A DNA stretch of 64,000 nt from contig JACDTU010000013.1 of assembly GCA_022376465.1 (NCBI GenBank), positions 554,501 to 618,500 of the forward strand, given 5' to 3'. The position numbers were made by a program, and so were the translations under genes. The notes under the pieces were generated by a model that was not told the DNA's origin, did no database searches, and saw only the letters and a program-made list of their open reading frames with translations. This DNA comes from Cubamyces lactineus (taxonomy: Eukaryota; Basidiomycota; Agaricomycetes; Polyporales; Polyporaceae). Shown here piece after piece: positions 24,806 to 37,362 of this stretch. The stretch's first letter is position 1; each line of letters begins with the position of its first letter.

Positions 24806-25167
24806 TATACGGATGCGTAGTGATGGGAATAGAGGCGTCGTCTAGACAGAAGATACGAGAGGACCAGCCCGGGGACAAAGTTGCCTTGAGGGGAACGTAG
24901 AGGATGTTGGCCTGAGCGTGGTGAAGGAAGAGAGCTCGACTTGCTCTATCTCCCGACGCCAGTACTTGAACTTGGTTCGACAGCGGACCAAAGACGAGCA
25001 AATACACGAACACGTGACACACCCCTCCGATTGTGGTGCAGTGTAAGTATACCTCACCGCCGAACGATTCACGGGTCTCTGTTCCATGTACAACACGCCG
25101 TCAATGGTGGTGCACGACGCGGATAACTGAGCGAGGCGTACCTCTGACATTCGCTTAGTCCGGCTGA
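24806..25167. other. Intergenic, about 360 bp
   Basis: This is the 3' flank of SUV3 and upstream region of the small secreted protein. I see no further feature. Confidence 0.5.
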
Positions 25168-27541
25168 TCATTGGGTGGCAGCAGGCATAGCAGCGCTCTC
25201 CGCGGTCGGCCACGAACGGCGCTCCAAGACTTGTTTCCGGGCAGCAGCAATGGGGTCTTCCGCCTTGATTCTGACCTGATGAAGCACTTCGAGGCACCAG
25301 TCCATCGCGATCTCTGTGAGCTGCCGAAGCTGGAACGCTTTCTCTTGGTCTGGGAAGGCGACCTTGGCCCGATAACTCCACCAAAGGTACATCACGATCA
25401 CCTTGTGAACGGTCTCCAAGCGTGCGAGAAGGCCAACAATTTTACTTGGAGGGACTGAACGTTCCTTACTCTCCATGAGCAAGCATGCCTCGTTCAGCTT
25501 GCTGAGAAGGTTACTGCGCTGCAAAGCCTCTTCGATGGGCACCTGTACTTTGTCACGGTACGTCTCCATGACCGCGACTGCGCCTAGCACCGCGTTCTCG
25601 TCGCGCCAAGGACAAGGCGAGTTCTGCGTCTGGAGGCGCAGCTCGGCGGGCAAGCAGTCGCTGAACGCATCGACGAAGCGGAAGCATGCCTCCAGGTCCT
25701 TCATGGACTGCAACTCGAAGCGTGGAGGGAGCTTCGAGACGTACTGGAACACGTCAGCAACTGTCTTCTGCGAGACGCCGTAAGGCAGCGCATAGAGGAC
25801 TCTGAGGAAACTTGTGAGAGACATCGCGACGCGCGCGTATTGGATGGTCTCGTATGGCGCTGCCAGAGCCTTCCGTACAACGTCCAAGTCGTCTTCATGA
25901 AGCGTCGTAACGACCCCGCCTTGAGAATCGTCGCCGTGGAGTCCAAAGCGTCCAGCACGGCCAGCAATCTGCTTGATCTGTGAGGTGGAGAGCTGTCGAG
26001 TACGACCTCCGTCATACTTGTGTACCGCCTCGAAAACGATACGCTTGATTTTCCTGCGCATATCTTCAGTGAATTACCTTCAGATACAGTGAAAGAAGAA
26101 CTCACAGGTTGAGACCCATTCCGATAGCGTCGCTACCCACCAGCACATCGTAGCCACTGTTAGGGTCATTGAAAAGCGTGGCTTGTTCGTTGCGGATTTC
26201 AGGAGGGAGGCGGCCATAGGCAAGGGCACAACGCATCTTCGTCTTCTCTTCGATACGGGTCTTCAAGCCGAAGATGTCCGTCCTCGAGAATGCCACAGCG
26301 CAGTCACCCTTCTCTATAAGGCTCAAGTCGCCCCCGAGACTTCGCTCTGCTGCGACAAGCGGCGTGAGACGTTGGTAGCGATTGATCTCCAGGGTGTCCC
26401 CCAAGTCGCGCACGAGGCTCTCGATCAGGGGAATGGCCGACTCCTCACCACACAAGTGAACTTCCGACGCGTTGACGCCCAGCACTGCGCTAGTCCATGC
26501 TCCGCCGCGCTGCTTGTCTGCTATCAGCTGTATTTCATCAATGACCGCCACATCCCAGATGTTCATGAACGGAGTCATCTCGATCGTGCAGCTGAGCAGC
26601 GGTGCGTTGTTTTCCACGATCTTGTGTTCCTCGCCAGTAACCATGTTGCACGCCCGTGCGTACTTGGGGTTCCCGAGCTTCGTCACGACGACATTGCTCC
26701 CACCAACAGCGGCCTCCCCGAGGTCGATATTGCTCTGTAAGTCCGGTTCCAACTCCGGCTCCGGGTCGACGCCGAGCGGGACAATTTGACCTTTGTTGAG
26801 CCTATCCCAGATCTCGTACGCAAGCAGACGGAGCGGTCCGGCGTAGATACCACGCTTGGCGGCTGCGAGCGCACGGAGCGCGTTGTGAGTCTTGCCGCTA
26901 TTCGTGGGTCCTACATGCATGATGAACTTGCGTGGGCGGGCTAGGCGGGTCATGCGGAAGTCCCAGGCCAAGTTGGAGAGATCTGCCGCACGATAGATGG
27001 ACTGCATGGTCAGAATGACGTCGATAGGCACGACGCGCTCCAATCTCTCCTGGCCCTTTGGGTGGTTCGCCCACTCGAAGAGGATCTTCGTGTAGTGCTC
27101 ATCCCAAGGTATAGGATTACCAGGCGAGACATCACGAGCGATGCGTTCGAGGTGCTCTGGCCCATAGGACAAGTGTGAGAAGACGGTACCCGCGATCATT
27201 TCTTTGACGAAGGTCTGGAGAAGGGGCACGATGCATCTGTGCGGTATACCAAAACGCAAGAGGCGAGAGGAAACATGCTCTTTGGTTTTGGAAAGCCACT
27301 TCTCTGCGTGCTCCGCGAATTGTTGAGGTACGTCAGACGGGGCGATGTCGAGAGGTACGAAGAGTCGCTCCTGCGCTTTCGACGATTGCTGTCGCGGTGG
27401 CCCCCATGCTGGCTTTGGGGTTACGCTCTTTCCCGCTGCAAAGCCTTTACGAGTACGAAACAGCACCGGAGGGACAGTGCGAGGAAGTCGACGAGTCTCG
27501 TGGCAGCATTGAGAGCGCAAGAGATTGGGTACACGCAGCAT
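25168..27541 (-). CDS. SUV3: ATP-dependent RNA helicase SUV3, mitochondrial
   Basis: This is the Ski2-like helicase of the mitochondrial degradosome, unwinding RNA for turnover together with an exoribonuclease. A basic presequence (MLRVPNLLRSQCCHETRR) is followed by an N-terminal helical domain. Motif I is HVGPTNSGKTHNALRAL, Ia YAGPLRLLAYEIWDR, II VIDEIQLI (DExH-type DEIQ), III HLCGEESAI, and IV CAVAFSRTDIF. Motif V is VGSDAIGMGLNL; one intron (about 26060-26105) then interrupts it before KIKRIVFEA. Motif VI is QIKQIAGRAGRFG. The C-terminal SUV3 region (YVSKLPPRFELQSMKDLEAC; MYLWWSYRAKVAFPDQEKAF) is complete and ends at 25168. It is about 775 residues, normal for the family. It is divergent from the mitochondrial ribosomal gene 435 bp away. 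Confidence 0.95.
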
Positions 27542-27976
27542 AGAGATAATATCGTCAAGCTGGAGCTTGGATCAGTTCGCGTGAGTGCTGTTGACCATGA
27601 ACACACTCACCAGGAGCACCGCCCTCTTCAAACCGCCCTTTTCTGAGCAGCAAGATCTGCACTTCTTAACAGATCTCCTGCGAAGGCGCGTAGGTGTAAC
27701 GAGGACAGGGCCAATTTGAGACCTGCAAGAGATATACGCCTAGACAACTACGCTGAAGTCTAGTGCGCAGGACAGTGGAGGATGACAAACGAGGAGCGAG
27801 CCTGAGCAGCAGCGGGCAGCCAGCCGTATTGCCAGTGATCGGTGGCTTCAGAGAGCGCCCGCCCATTTTCTGGCGTTGTTTGTACATGTTATATTCCAAG
27901 GCCTTCGCCTTCCACATTCGGATAAGGCGCTTATTCACTCCTTGACCGAAGTCCACCCGTTGCGCTGCAACATAAC
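27542..27976. promoter_or_regulatory. Divergent promoter region, SUV3 / mS33
   Basis: Both flanking genes act in mitochondrial gene expression and point away from this 435-bp stretch. No TATA box is visible. Shared regulation is an inference. Confidence 0.45.
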
Positions 27977-28347
27977 ATGGCGGCTGTCGCTCCCTCGCGC
28001 CTGGCGGCGCTGACAAAACTGCGCTGCGAGATCTTCCAAACCGCGTACAACCCCACCTCTGTCCGCACTGGCGCGAAATACTTGCGCGCCCGCCTCCGTG
28101 GACCCTCTATGATCCGCTACTACCCTGACACGCTCACCGTCGCGGAATTCAACCGCATGCCCGGCGGCTTCAAGATTCAGAACTGGGAAGAGTACCAACG
28201 GCTTGCGGACGTGGAGGAGAAGAAGAGGAGAGGGAAGGGTGCGCCTAAGAAGGCGAAGTCAGCAGGTCCGTCTCAATGCTTTATCCTGCTTGCAACCCGC
28301 TCACGTCTAGTACAGCGGACAGTCGCAGGATGTCGCGGAAACGGTAG
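27977..28347 (+). CDS. RSM27: Mitochondrial small-subunit ribosomal protein mS33 (Rsm27)
   Basis: This small basic protein belongs to the mitochondrial ribosomal small subunit. Exon 1 starts MAAVAPSRLAALTKLRCEIF and carries the family signature NPTSVRTGAKYLRARLRGPS, then IRYYPD. It continues with the basic EKKRRGKGAPKKAK motif, which aligns with yeast Rsm27 in order and spacing. One intron (donor at about 28266) leads by the best acceptor to a short last exon ending DSRRMSRKR, stop 28345-28347, giving about 106 residues. The unspliced frame would run much longer (to 28618) with no family similarity, so the spliced form is preferred. The acceptor choice is tentative. Confidence 0.85.
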
Positions 28348-29819
28348 CCTACCATTTCGTCGCCGTCGCACCGTCTATCCTCTACCCTTCCGTCGTATCT
28401 ATCTATCATGGTTCTCAATCCTTCTATATCTCCCTTCTGAATGTATACACGACACGTCCCAGGCCACCCATGCCGATAGCTCAGCTATCCAGCTGTCCTC
28501 ACCTCTCGACCATACTGAGATACTCTTACTGGCACCGGAGAGTGAGAAGCCACTGGTGCATGCTAATTCCCGATCCATACGCCAGCTGTTGCATCATCTC
28601 CCTCTCAGCCAGGAATGAAGCATCTGGGCTCTACGATACTAGGATCCAGCTGTCATAGACTCTTGACTCTTGAATGTCGAGTTGTAATATCACACATCCA
28701 CGACTCCGAGTATAACTTCATTGTCAGTATCAAGGTGTTTCTGCGCTCATGTAACATTGCCCTCAAGATTCTCAGCTATGCATCACTCGAGTGGACGCGC
28801 CTCGAGCTGTGCACGAGATTTATCTATCACTTCGAATGCCTGTATGAATGGTAGCGTTCTTAGAAGAGTTGGCACCACTCGAGTCCTGTTGTGAGCCAGT
28901 CCACAGAGTGGTCATTATAATAATAAAGAAGCGCTTGTCATCGCCGCAAACGGCAAGACCCACGTGGGCGGCAGGAGAAGTACAAAAAGTCGCCGCGCAG
29001 CTTTTTTTCTTCCTACCTTCCCGTCGTCTCGAGCGACGCGTCTTCTCGTGTCCTACTTCTCATCAGAGGTGAGCATCTTTCCTTGCAGTTATCCTGATGA
29101 GAATACTGCCGCCCCAGTCGTAGCCTAGGGCTTTGACGAGAAGGCAGAGCATATAGCCAAACAAATTGCACCTCTGATTCTTTTCTGCGAGAACCCACTG
29201 TCGAATGTGTCCCTGACGACATGCTTCACCTAGATGTTCTCAATGTTTGCATAGAATGGGTTGGGGGAGCTTCGGTGTGGTGATATGTTGAGGAAGATCG
29301 AGCACGGCGGTTTCGTTGACGGTGTTCTTTGGTGAGTGCACCCTACATCTCACTTCCCCTTTGGCTAGTAGTAGCCTCTCTTGCGGATGATCCTCAACCG
29401 AATGCAATTAGGAAGTGCCGTCTGAGAGCTGCCTCCTCTGGGGGTTGGCGTTTGTCGAGACGCGGTTCTCTGATATTTTTCATCTTCCACGATGTATCCT
29501 GCTAGATGATCCTGACGAGTATCCCTTCCAGGCATGTTCAGCATATTTGGACCGTGGAGTCAGGGTCGTCGTGCTGTATTTTATGCTTGTCGCAGTGCGG
29601 GCGTAGTAATCCATTGTATTAGTATTTAATATAGCAAATAGACCCAAGTAACAAGTTGTTTATTCTTCCTACTTATATCGGCATACTGTGAGTGATGTGT
29701 GATTAGTACGGGTAAGCGTGTACTGCATCATCGGCGCTTAGTGTAACCCTTGCCTCCGACCACGACCGTAACGGCGCCGATAACATCAGCATCGACGACG
29801 ACGACGACGACGAACGCAG
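28348..29819. other. Intergenic, about 1.5 kb
   Basis: I recognise no gene. A perfect 10-bp palindrome CCCACGTGGG (28959-28968) contains an E-box (CACGTG). It is followed by a T-rich tract and several GT/AG pairs near 29065-29090, so an unrecognised spliced non-coding or small-protein transcript is possible. Confidence 0.4.
28959..28968. promoter_or_regulatory. E-box palindrome
   Basis: CCCACGTGGG is a perfect 10-bp palindrome around CACGTG, a typical site for bHLH regulators. The gene it would serve is unclear: the nearest recognised start downstream is 850 bp away. Confidence 0.4.
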
Positions 29820-32800
29820 ATGGCGCAATGGGGACAGGGATACCAGTATCCTATGCAGACTGGGTTCAATCCCCAGCAGCAGCAATTCCAGCCTCAGCTC
29901 GCCCCGCAGCCGACTGGCTTCCCTGGCCAACGTCCGCCCGGCTTCCAGCAGCCCCAGCAGACAGGATTTCCTGGGCAGCAAGGGTTCCAGCAACCTCAGC
30001 AGCCAGGTTTTCCAGGTGCACAAGGATTCCAGCAACCGCAACAAACCGGATTCCCTGGCCAGCAGCTACAGCCTCAGCCGACAGGCTTCCCGGGCAGTAA
30101 CTTCCAGCAACAGCAGAGACCCCCTCCTCCCCCCGTTCCTCCAATCCCTTCCCAATTCCAACAGCAACCTCAACAGCTACAGCAGAATGTTCAGTCCAGC
30201 GGCTTTCTTAGCGCACAGCAGCCCGCCAACCGGTTCCTCAACACGTCTACCGGTCTGTCGCCGCTCTCCGCGCAGCCCACTGGGTTTCCTGGGGGAAGTG
30301 GTCTGCGCCCACTGATGCCGCAAGTAACTGGCTTTGTAGACCCAAGGTTGCAAATGATGGCCAACACATTCCTTCCTGCCAACACGTCCGCTCCTTACAA
30401 TGCCGCTGGCATGCCTCAGTTCCAGCAACAGCAGAGCGGCTTTTCGCTCCAACAATCGTTCCAACAACACAATCAAGCTCAACAAGGGAACACCGCACCC
30501 AAGATTCCTTGGGCTCTGTCGAAGGCCGAGAAGAAGAACTACGACCAGATCTTCCGTGCTTGGGATTCTGGGAACACAGGTTTCATCAGCGGGCAGACTG
30601 CGCTTGAGGTCTTCGGGCAGAGTGGGTTAGACCGGAATGATCTCGCCAAGATCTGGTACGTGCCGTTCCTTTATAGCCTGGACAGCGCTGCTCACAATGT
30701 TTTATGTTTCCAGGGCTCTCGCGGATGTTGAGAACCGGGGCAAACTTAACCTCGCAGAGTTCCACGTCGCTATGGGCCTTATCTACAGGAGTACGTATTC
30801 GTTGGCCTAATTCGGCTGTAGTACGTGCTCAGCTTTACTTAGGATTGAACGGCAACGACATCCCCGATGTGCTTCCCCCGGAGTTGGTCCCGCCCTCTCG
30901 CAGGGACCTTGAGGAGTCGGTAGACGTACTCAAAGACATCCTCAAGAACGATACTCGAGCTCGCTCGCCCGCAGGTCTCGACTCTGGTCCGGCGTCTCGT
31001 ATGCGTGAGCGATCGTTCTACAGCAACACGGCTGGTGCCGGTGGTCGTCAGGACGCAACGGTGTACAAATACAAAGACGACGAGGCCCCCGCGGGCGGAT
31101 TCTACCAGCCCCGCTCACGACATGTCGATCGAGCGGCAGTCCGAACTGCCAGCGAGAATGCGAGCCCTTCGGCTGACCTGGACGATATGAAGCGTCAACT
31201 GGAGAATACCGCGAAGATGCTCGACAGGGTCGCTGATCAGAATGCTCAACGCACGGCGGAGGACGATGCGCTCGAACGCGAAATGTCAGATCTCAAGTAT
31301 CGCGTCAAACGTGTGCAAGAGGACCTGGAGTATGTGTCCCGCGGACCTCGTTCTGTTGCTAGGGACGAGGAACGTCGTAAGCTCGAACGTGAACTCCTAG
31401 AGCTCATGCACGAGAAGCTACCGGATCTCGAACGTAGGATCAAGGACCGCGAGGAACGCAGGGAACGCGAGAAGCGCGAGTGGGCTCGAGAGCGTGACCG
31501 CCGGAACGAGCGCTTTGGTCGTTATGATGACAGAGACGACCGCTACTCTTCGCGCTATGACCGTGATCGCGACCCGTATGACAGGCCACGCAGCGCGTAC
31601 GACAGGGATGACAGGGACCGCGAGCGCGACTCGTACCGCGACAGGGACAGGGACTACGAGCGCGATAGGGATTATGATCGGGACAGGCCTTACTCTCGGA
31701 ACCGCGATCGTGACCGCGACTACGACCGCCCACGTAGCCCGCCCACGACACGTTCGCCACCGCCGCCTCCCCCTGCGCCTACAAGCACCGCTGCCCGCCC
31801 CCCGCCGCCTGCCCCTACGCCATCGACTGCTGCTGCGGCCAAGAAGGCGTTGACGGCTGAAGAGCGTACCGCGCTTGCCCGGCAGCGCATACAGGAGCGC
31901 ATGGCCGCCCTCGGCGTCGTCGCACCCTCTCCGTCGCCTAAGCTCGATACTAGCGTTGAAGATCGCCTTGCTCAGGAGAAGAAAGAAGCGGAAGAGAAGG
32001 CTAAGGCTGCAGAGCGCGAAGCCGAGGAAAGGGAGCGCATCCGCAGAGAACGCTTGGAGGGCGAGAAGGCCTTGAAGGAGGGACGCAGCCCCACTTCCCC
32101 TGCCCCTCCGACCCCAGCACCGACCGCACCTCCTGCCCCAGCACCACCAGTAGCTGCACCTCAAACGCCGACTCCCAAGCCGACTCCGCCTCCCGCTCCT
32201 GCCGCTAAGGCCAAGCCACCTGCACCTCCCCCGCCGAGAAAGGGGGCTGCACCACGTCCTCCTGCTCCCCGTGCCCCTTCTTCACTCAGTGCCGCTGCAG
32301 TACCAGCTGCCCTCAAGCCTCCAGCAGCGCCCGCTCCGCCACCCGCCCCTGTTGTCGACCCCGAAGAGGAGGCTCTACGTGCGCGGGAAGAAGAGCTGCG
32401 GAAGCAACGTGAAGAGCGCCTTGCTCGTCTCCGACAGCTTGAACAAGAGGAGGAGGAAGCTCGTCGCCAAGAGGAAGAACGCCGCCGTCAGTTGACGCAA
32501 CAACGAGCGGCAGCTGTTTCGCCTGCACCTCCTCCCGCACCTGCACAACCAAGTCCTCCTGCTCCCGAGCCCTTCCAGGTAGTCAGTCCTCCTGTTGCTC
32601 CTCCTCCGCCGCCTCCGCCGCCGCCAGCTCCGCCCGCCGCGAGCGCACATGCGTCTACGCCTTCGGTGGAGAAGTCTGCGACCAATCCATTCAGTCGAAT
32701 GATGAAAGAGAGCCCTGGATCTGCCGCAGCCTCCCCTGCCATCCCCGCCAACGGAAGCACTAATCCGTTCTTCAAGAACCAAGCCGCTTCGCCTCCTACC

Positions 32801-35800
32801 GCGCCTCCTGCTCCTGCGCCCCCTGCTGCGGTTGCGCCTCCGCCCCCGCCTCCACCGGGGCCTTCCAAGAGCCCCGCACCGCCGACCGTCAAGACCTCGT
32901 ACAACACCGCTCCGGGAGACAGTGAGGATGACTGGGAAGACATCCAAGAGAAAGATGATGACGACAGCAGCGACGACGAGCTCAGCTCGTCCAGGGACCA
33001 ACGTAGCAAGCTTGCGCAACAACTCTTTGGTAGCATCATCCCGCCGTCGAGACCACAGTCTGCCGCGGCTTCTGGTCCTGCCAAATCTGCGGGATCACCA
33101 GAACCGTCGAGCCCTGCGCCTCCACCACCACCACCTCCCCCTCCGTCGGCTCCTCCGATGTCGACGAATATCCCCGCAGGTGTGCCTGCCCCTCCGCCCC
33201 CGCCTCCTCCTGGTCCTCCCCCTCCGCCCGCCGCATCCGTAGCGCCCATCGCGACCCCTGCGCCTACTGGCGATCGCTCTGCGCTCTTGAGCGCGATTCA
33301 ATCTGGCAAGAAGCTGAGGAAGGCGCAGACCAACGATCGCAGCGCTGCTGCACTCTCTGGAAAGGTGCTCGGCGATACGGCCCCTCCCCCGCATATATCC
33401 GCCGCTCCTCGCCTTCCCTCTCCACCTCCTCCGGCGGCAGCACCTGTCGAGCACCATACTCCCGCGGAGGCCGAAGTGGCCGTTCCGCCTGCGATGGATA
33501 GTGTTCGTTCAAGTAACCGTGAATCTGTGGACTGGTATGCCGGCCTCGCCGCTGAGGGTTCCGCTGTTCAGCGTGGCTTCTCGGAGCCGCTCCCGGCTAC
33601 TGTTGAGGAAGAGGAGGAGCCCGCAACCCCTGTGCCCCAAATTCAAGTTGATACCACGGAGGAAAGTGATGCCCTTGCAGACGTTGACATGAGCACAGGT
33701 AGGTGTTGACCCGGTGTTCCGTCGTGCGGCAGCTAATTTTATTGGGACAGAGTACCGTGTGCGCTCGCTTTACGCGTACCAGGCGCAACGGCCGGAAGAG
33801 CTGAGCTTTGGCGAGAACCTCATCCTCACCGCGCACCCATCCAAGTCGGGTAGTGACTGGTGGTACGGCACCATCGTGCGTGATGGCAAAAGTGGATTCT
33901 TCCCCAAGACATATGTGGAACAAGTCGCGACCGGTACGGATTCTCGTAGTTCTTCCTTTCCCGGATCCTTATACTCACTATGTCATAGTCATCGCGCACG
34001 CCGTCTATGACTACAACGGAAGCAATGCGGATGAATTGCCGTTCTCCGAAGGTGATCAGTTGACTATCGTCGATAGGTCAGATGCAGACTGGTGGAAGGC
34101 GGAGCAGGGCGGCGTAGTCTTTATCGTGCCAGCAGCATATCTTGCCGTTGCAGATGGTTAGTCAAACACCCTACTCTCCCAGGCCTTTTGTTTACGTCGT
34201 CACCAGGCTAAGGATTCTCATATTTTCTCTTTTGCATGTATCTCAACTGAATCTCGGACAATAACACAAAACTTTCGGCGCTATCAAAGTAGCGGCTCCC
34301 AAGGCAGCAGCGCCCACTCAGACGCTTCTCACCGCCTCTCGTGCGTCTGAAGTAGCGCCAGAGGTTTCATCCTCAACAGAACAAGCTGCCCCTGAGCAAG
34401 CTGCCCCAGACATAGACATGAACCCTGAACGGTCCGATGAGGATGAGGGCTCAGATTCGGATTCCTCTGATTATGTGACTGCGACCGATTCTGACACCGA
34501 CGACAGTGAGGATGAGGTAGAGGAGAGCGAGGAGGCACGGCGGCAAGAACGACAGGCTCGCGCAGCTGAACGCCAAAGGGTATTGGAGGCTGCTGGGCTC
34601 ATCATCAAGACAGAGGTGCAGCCCCCTCCGCGCCCAGCACGGGCTCGAAGCCATCGTCGGCGTCGTCCTGCGCCAGCCATTCCTGATAGATCCCCGCAAT
34701 TACCTTCTTCGCCCTCGAAAGAGCTCCCCGCCGTGCCCGAGTCCGACTCGGCCAATAACTCCTTGCGTCTGGATGATGCCTTCGAGCGGTATGAGGCATA
34801 TAGGCAGAACCACCTGGCGATGAATCGCTTGTCAGTGGCATCGTTTGAGAGCGGCGTGTCCACCACGAGTCCCCAGTCTTCTACATTCGCACTGACCCCT
34901 GTACCATCGGAGAGCGGCGAGCCTCGTAGTCATTCGTTCTTCCACCTCTTTGGCAGGAGGACTCCTGCGAACGATGGCGAGCCGCGTGTCATGCCGGTCA
35001 TCTCTGCGCCGATCTTGCAGCGAGCATCATCGCCGGCATCAAGCGAAGGGGAGGCTGCATTTGGCTCTGTAAGTTCGCTTGGTGCGAAAGCTAGCGTGTT
35101 GGCTGTACTGATGGTTCTCGTATAGTCTTGGGCAAGTCTGGTAGACAAGTCTGCATTGGAGGAGATACCTACCGCCGAGCGGCGTAGACAAGAGGTAGGG
35201 AGACAGAGACTGTTGCCAACATACAACAGATTGATCAAAACCAAAACTCGCAGGCTATCTTCGAACTAATCACGACAGAAGGGGCATATGTGCGAGATCT
35301 CCAACTCATCGTCGAGGTATGAGAACACTCAACCCGTAGACTTCTTGCCTATACCTGCTGACGTAACACATGCCCCATCGTTGTCCAGCATTTCTATGCC
35401 AATGTGTACAGCCTCCTAGATGAGAAGGCCCGGACGGTGATATTTGCGAACGTCGAAGACATCTTGCTCATGAACACTGTGAGTGGCATCAAGACGTCTA
35501 CAGGGTCGTACTAACTATGATTTCCAGACGTTCCTCAGCTCCTTAGAGGAAAGGCAGAAAGAGTGCCGGCTCTATGTAGACAAGATCGGAGACATTCTGA
35601 GCACAAACATGGCCAACCTCAGTGTCTACATGGTGCGTACCCAGGGCTCGTTAATTTGTCAAACACGCGTCTCATGCGACTTTTTGATCAGGACTACTGT
35701 ATCAATCAGGGTAGTGCAATCAAGGTGCTGCAGTCCCTGCGTCAAGGCAACCCCGAGCTGGCGGCGTGCCTCCAGGTTAGAATCCTACTATGCCAGTGAT

Positions 35801-36734
35801 CAATCAAGGGTATAATTCTGAGCGGTGATGTAGCGATTGCGAGACGACCCGACTGCAAGAAACTTGGATCTGTCTAGCTACCTACTTGTGCCGAGTAAGT
35901 TCACAGTTGGGCGGTGCTCCTCGCAGAAGTTGAAAACGGCTCTACAGTGCAACGGATCACTCGATACCCTCTGCTGTTCAAGCAGGTCAGTGCATACATC
36001 GTAACTGACCGTGTAACTTGCCCTGAGTATCTGTAGATCATTCACTATACCGAGCCTGGAGATGACCGCACCCAAATTGAGCGCGCCCAAGACATGGCGG
36101 AGAAGGTGTTGAACCACATCAACGAGACAATTCGGGAGCAAGAAGGCCGTGAGCGGCTTAAGGAGGTTTCTAAAGACCTCTGGGTCGGTCAAGGGTCAGT
36201 GCCTCCTCTTTTCACCGGGACAAGCTGTGGCTGAGGCAGTGTGTGTGTAGGCGACTAGACCTCACTGCGCCTACCCGGTATATGGGCCCCCGAAAGTTAC
36301 TCAAGGAGGGCGTTCTGATGAAGGCGAAGAGCGGACGGAAGCTTCGCGCCTTCCTGTGCAGCGACATCCTCGTGCTCACAGAAGAGACAACCAAGTCACT
36401 ATATCGTATGGTACGCATATATCAGAAACCGGCCACCTCTTCCTGCCATTCATGCGCGATACAACTGCAGCCTCTTTCTCTGTCCGAAGTCGAGGTACGA
36501 GAGCCGACAGGCCGAGGTGAGGTGCATCGCCTTCCCATGAGAATAACGTGCTGACGAAACGATGCAGACGACTCCGCATTTCAGCTTGCTGTATCCTACC
36601 CTCGTGGTGGTGACGCCATCACGCTGCGCGCTGCGAACCCTCGCGACTGCCAGTCGTGGATGTATGCTATCCACGGAGCTGCGAAGCGATGTCGCGAGGC
36701 TCAGCGTCGCGCTGCAAAGAAATCGCGTGGCTGA
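29820..36734 (+). CDS. Intersectin/Pan1-like endocytic scaffold with RhoGEF domain
   Basis: This large protein (roughly 2,000 residues) links endocytosis, actin and Rho-type GTPases; the closest described protein I know is Cryptococcus Cin1. Domain order: a Gln/Pro-rich N-terminus with many TGFPGQ-type repeats, then one EH domain (NYDQIFRAWDSGNTGFISG; LADVENRGKLNLAEFHVAM). A coiled coil (DDMKRQLENTAKMLDRVADQ) and an Arg/Asp-rich repeat segment (about 31490-31740) follow, then long Pro-rich tracts. A WH2-like actin-binding motif (RSALLSAIQSGKKLRKA) precedes SH3-1 (RSLYAYQAQRPEELSFGENL; DWWYGTIV) and SH3-2 (AHAVYDYNGSNADELPFSEG). After an acidic linker comes a DH domain (AIFELITTEGAYVRDLQLIV; SSYLLVPMQRITRYPLLFKQ) and a PH domain (LKEGVLMKAKSGRKLRAFLC; NPRDCQSWMYAI). 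About a dozen introns lie mostly in the 3' third. Only one EH domain was found. It probably acts at cortical actin patches and hyphal tips. Confidence 0.9.
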
Positions 36735-37362
36735 ACGTCACATAGTCACTAACATCCGGTTTTGTACGAGATACCGCTCGCCTTTGGGCTCTTTGCTCTG
36801 CTTCTTCACGTCGTGCTGTCGCCTCCATTCTCGTCTCACATCTTGGACACTAATACAATACAGAGGTGCCACTCAGATTAGCCAACGTCAGACTGTTCGT
36901 TATAGGATACAGCATATCGTGGCAGTAGTCTACCTTGTACATAGCAACTCCCCGCCCGAGCCGTGCTCACGAAGCATTATAATCTACGCACTCAAGAATC
37001 CATCGATGGTACAGTAAATACGGGAGTGCGGCGGATCGAGACGTATAGATGAGATGTGAGGACGCCAATAATTAGTCGAGACGAGGCGCGCGTAGTGGTT
37101 ATACTAGGCATTGTGGATCGGTTCTTCGATCGTCCGGACGTCTAGCATCTCGTGGGCACGAAGTTCTCGTACAGACTTCAGCACTATGCGTATGAAACCC
37201 TACGCTACATGATACAGCTTCACCGCTTCAAACGGTCGCGTTCTCCTTGGAAGATTCGGGCCCTTCGGATAGTGGCTCTAGTCTCATAGAATAGTCCTTC
37301 GGCTGGGTTCTTGCCAGCACCTGGTAAGCACTAAAGTAGGCGGTTATAGGAAAGGAGCTAGA
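36735..37362. other. Intergenic, about 0.63 kb, convergent
   Basis: This is the shared 3' flank of the endocytic scaffold and the membrane protein on the opposite strand. I see no further feature. Confidence 0.5.

Noticed and set aside
29090..29180. Possible C/D box snoRNA (TGATGA at 29095, CTGA at 29174)
   Set aside because: The spacing fits, but the flanks do not form a terminal stem and the base before TGATGA is not a purine. The match is too weak to call.
32313..33457. Long minus-strand frames (up to 250 codons) rich in Gly, Ala and Arg
   Set aside because: They are antisense shadows of the Pro-rich region of the endocytic scaffold; the plus-strand frame has SH3, WH2 and DH context.
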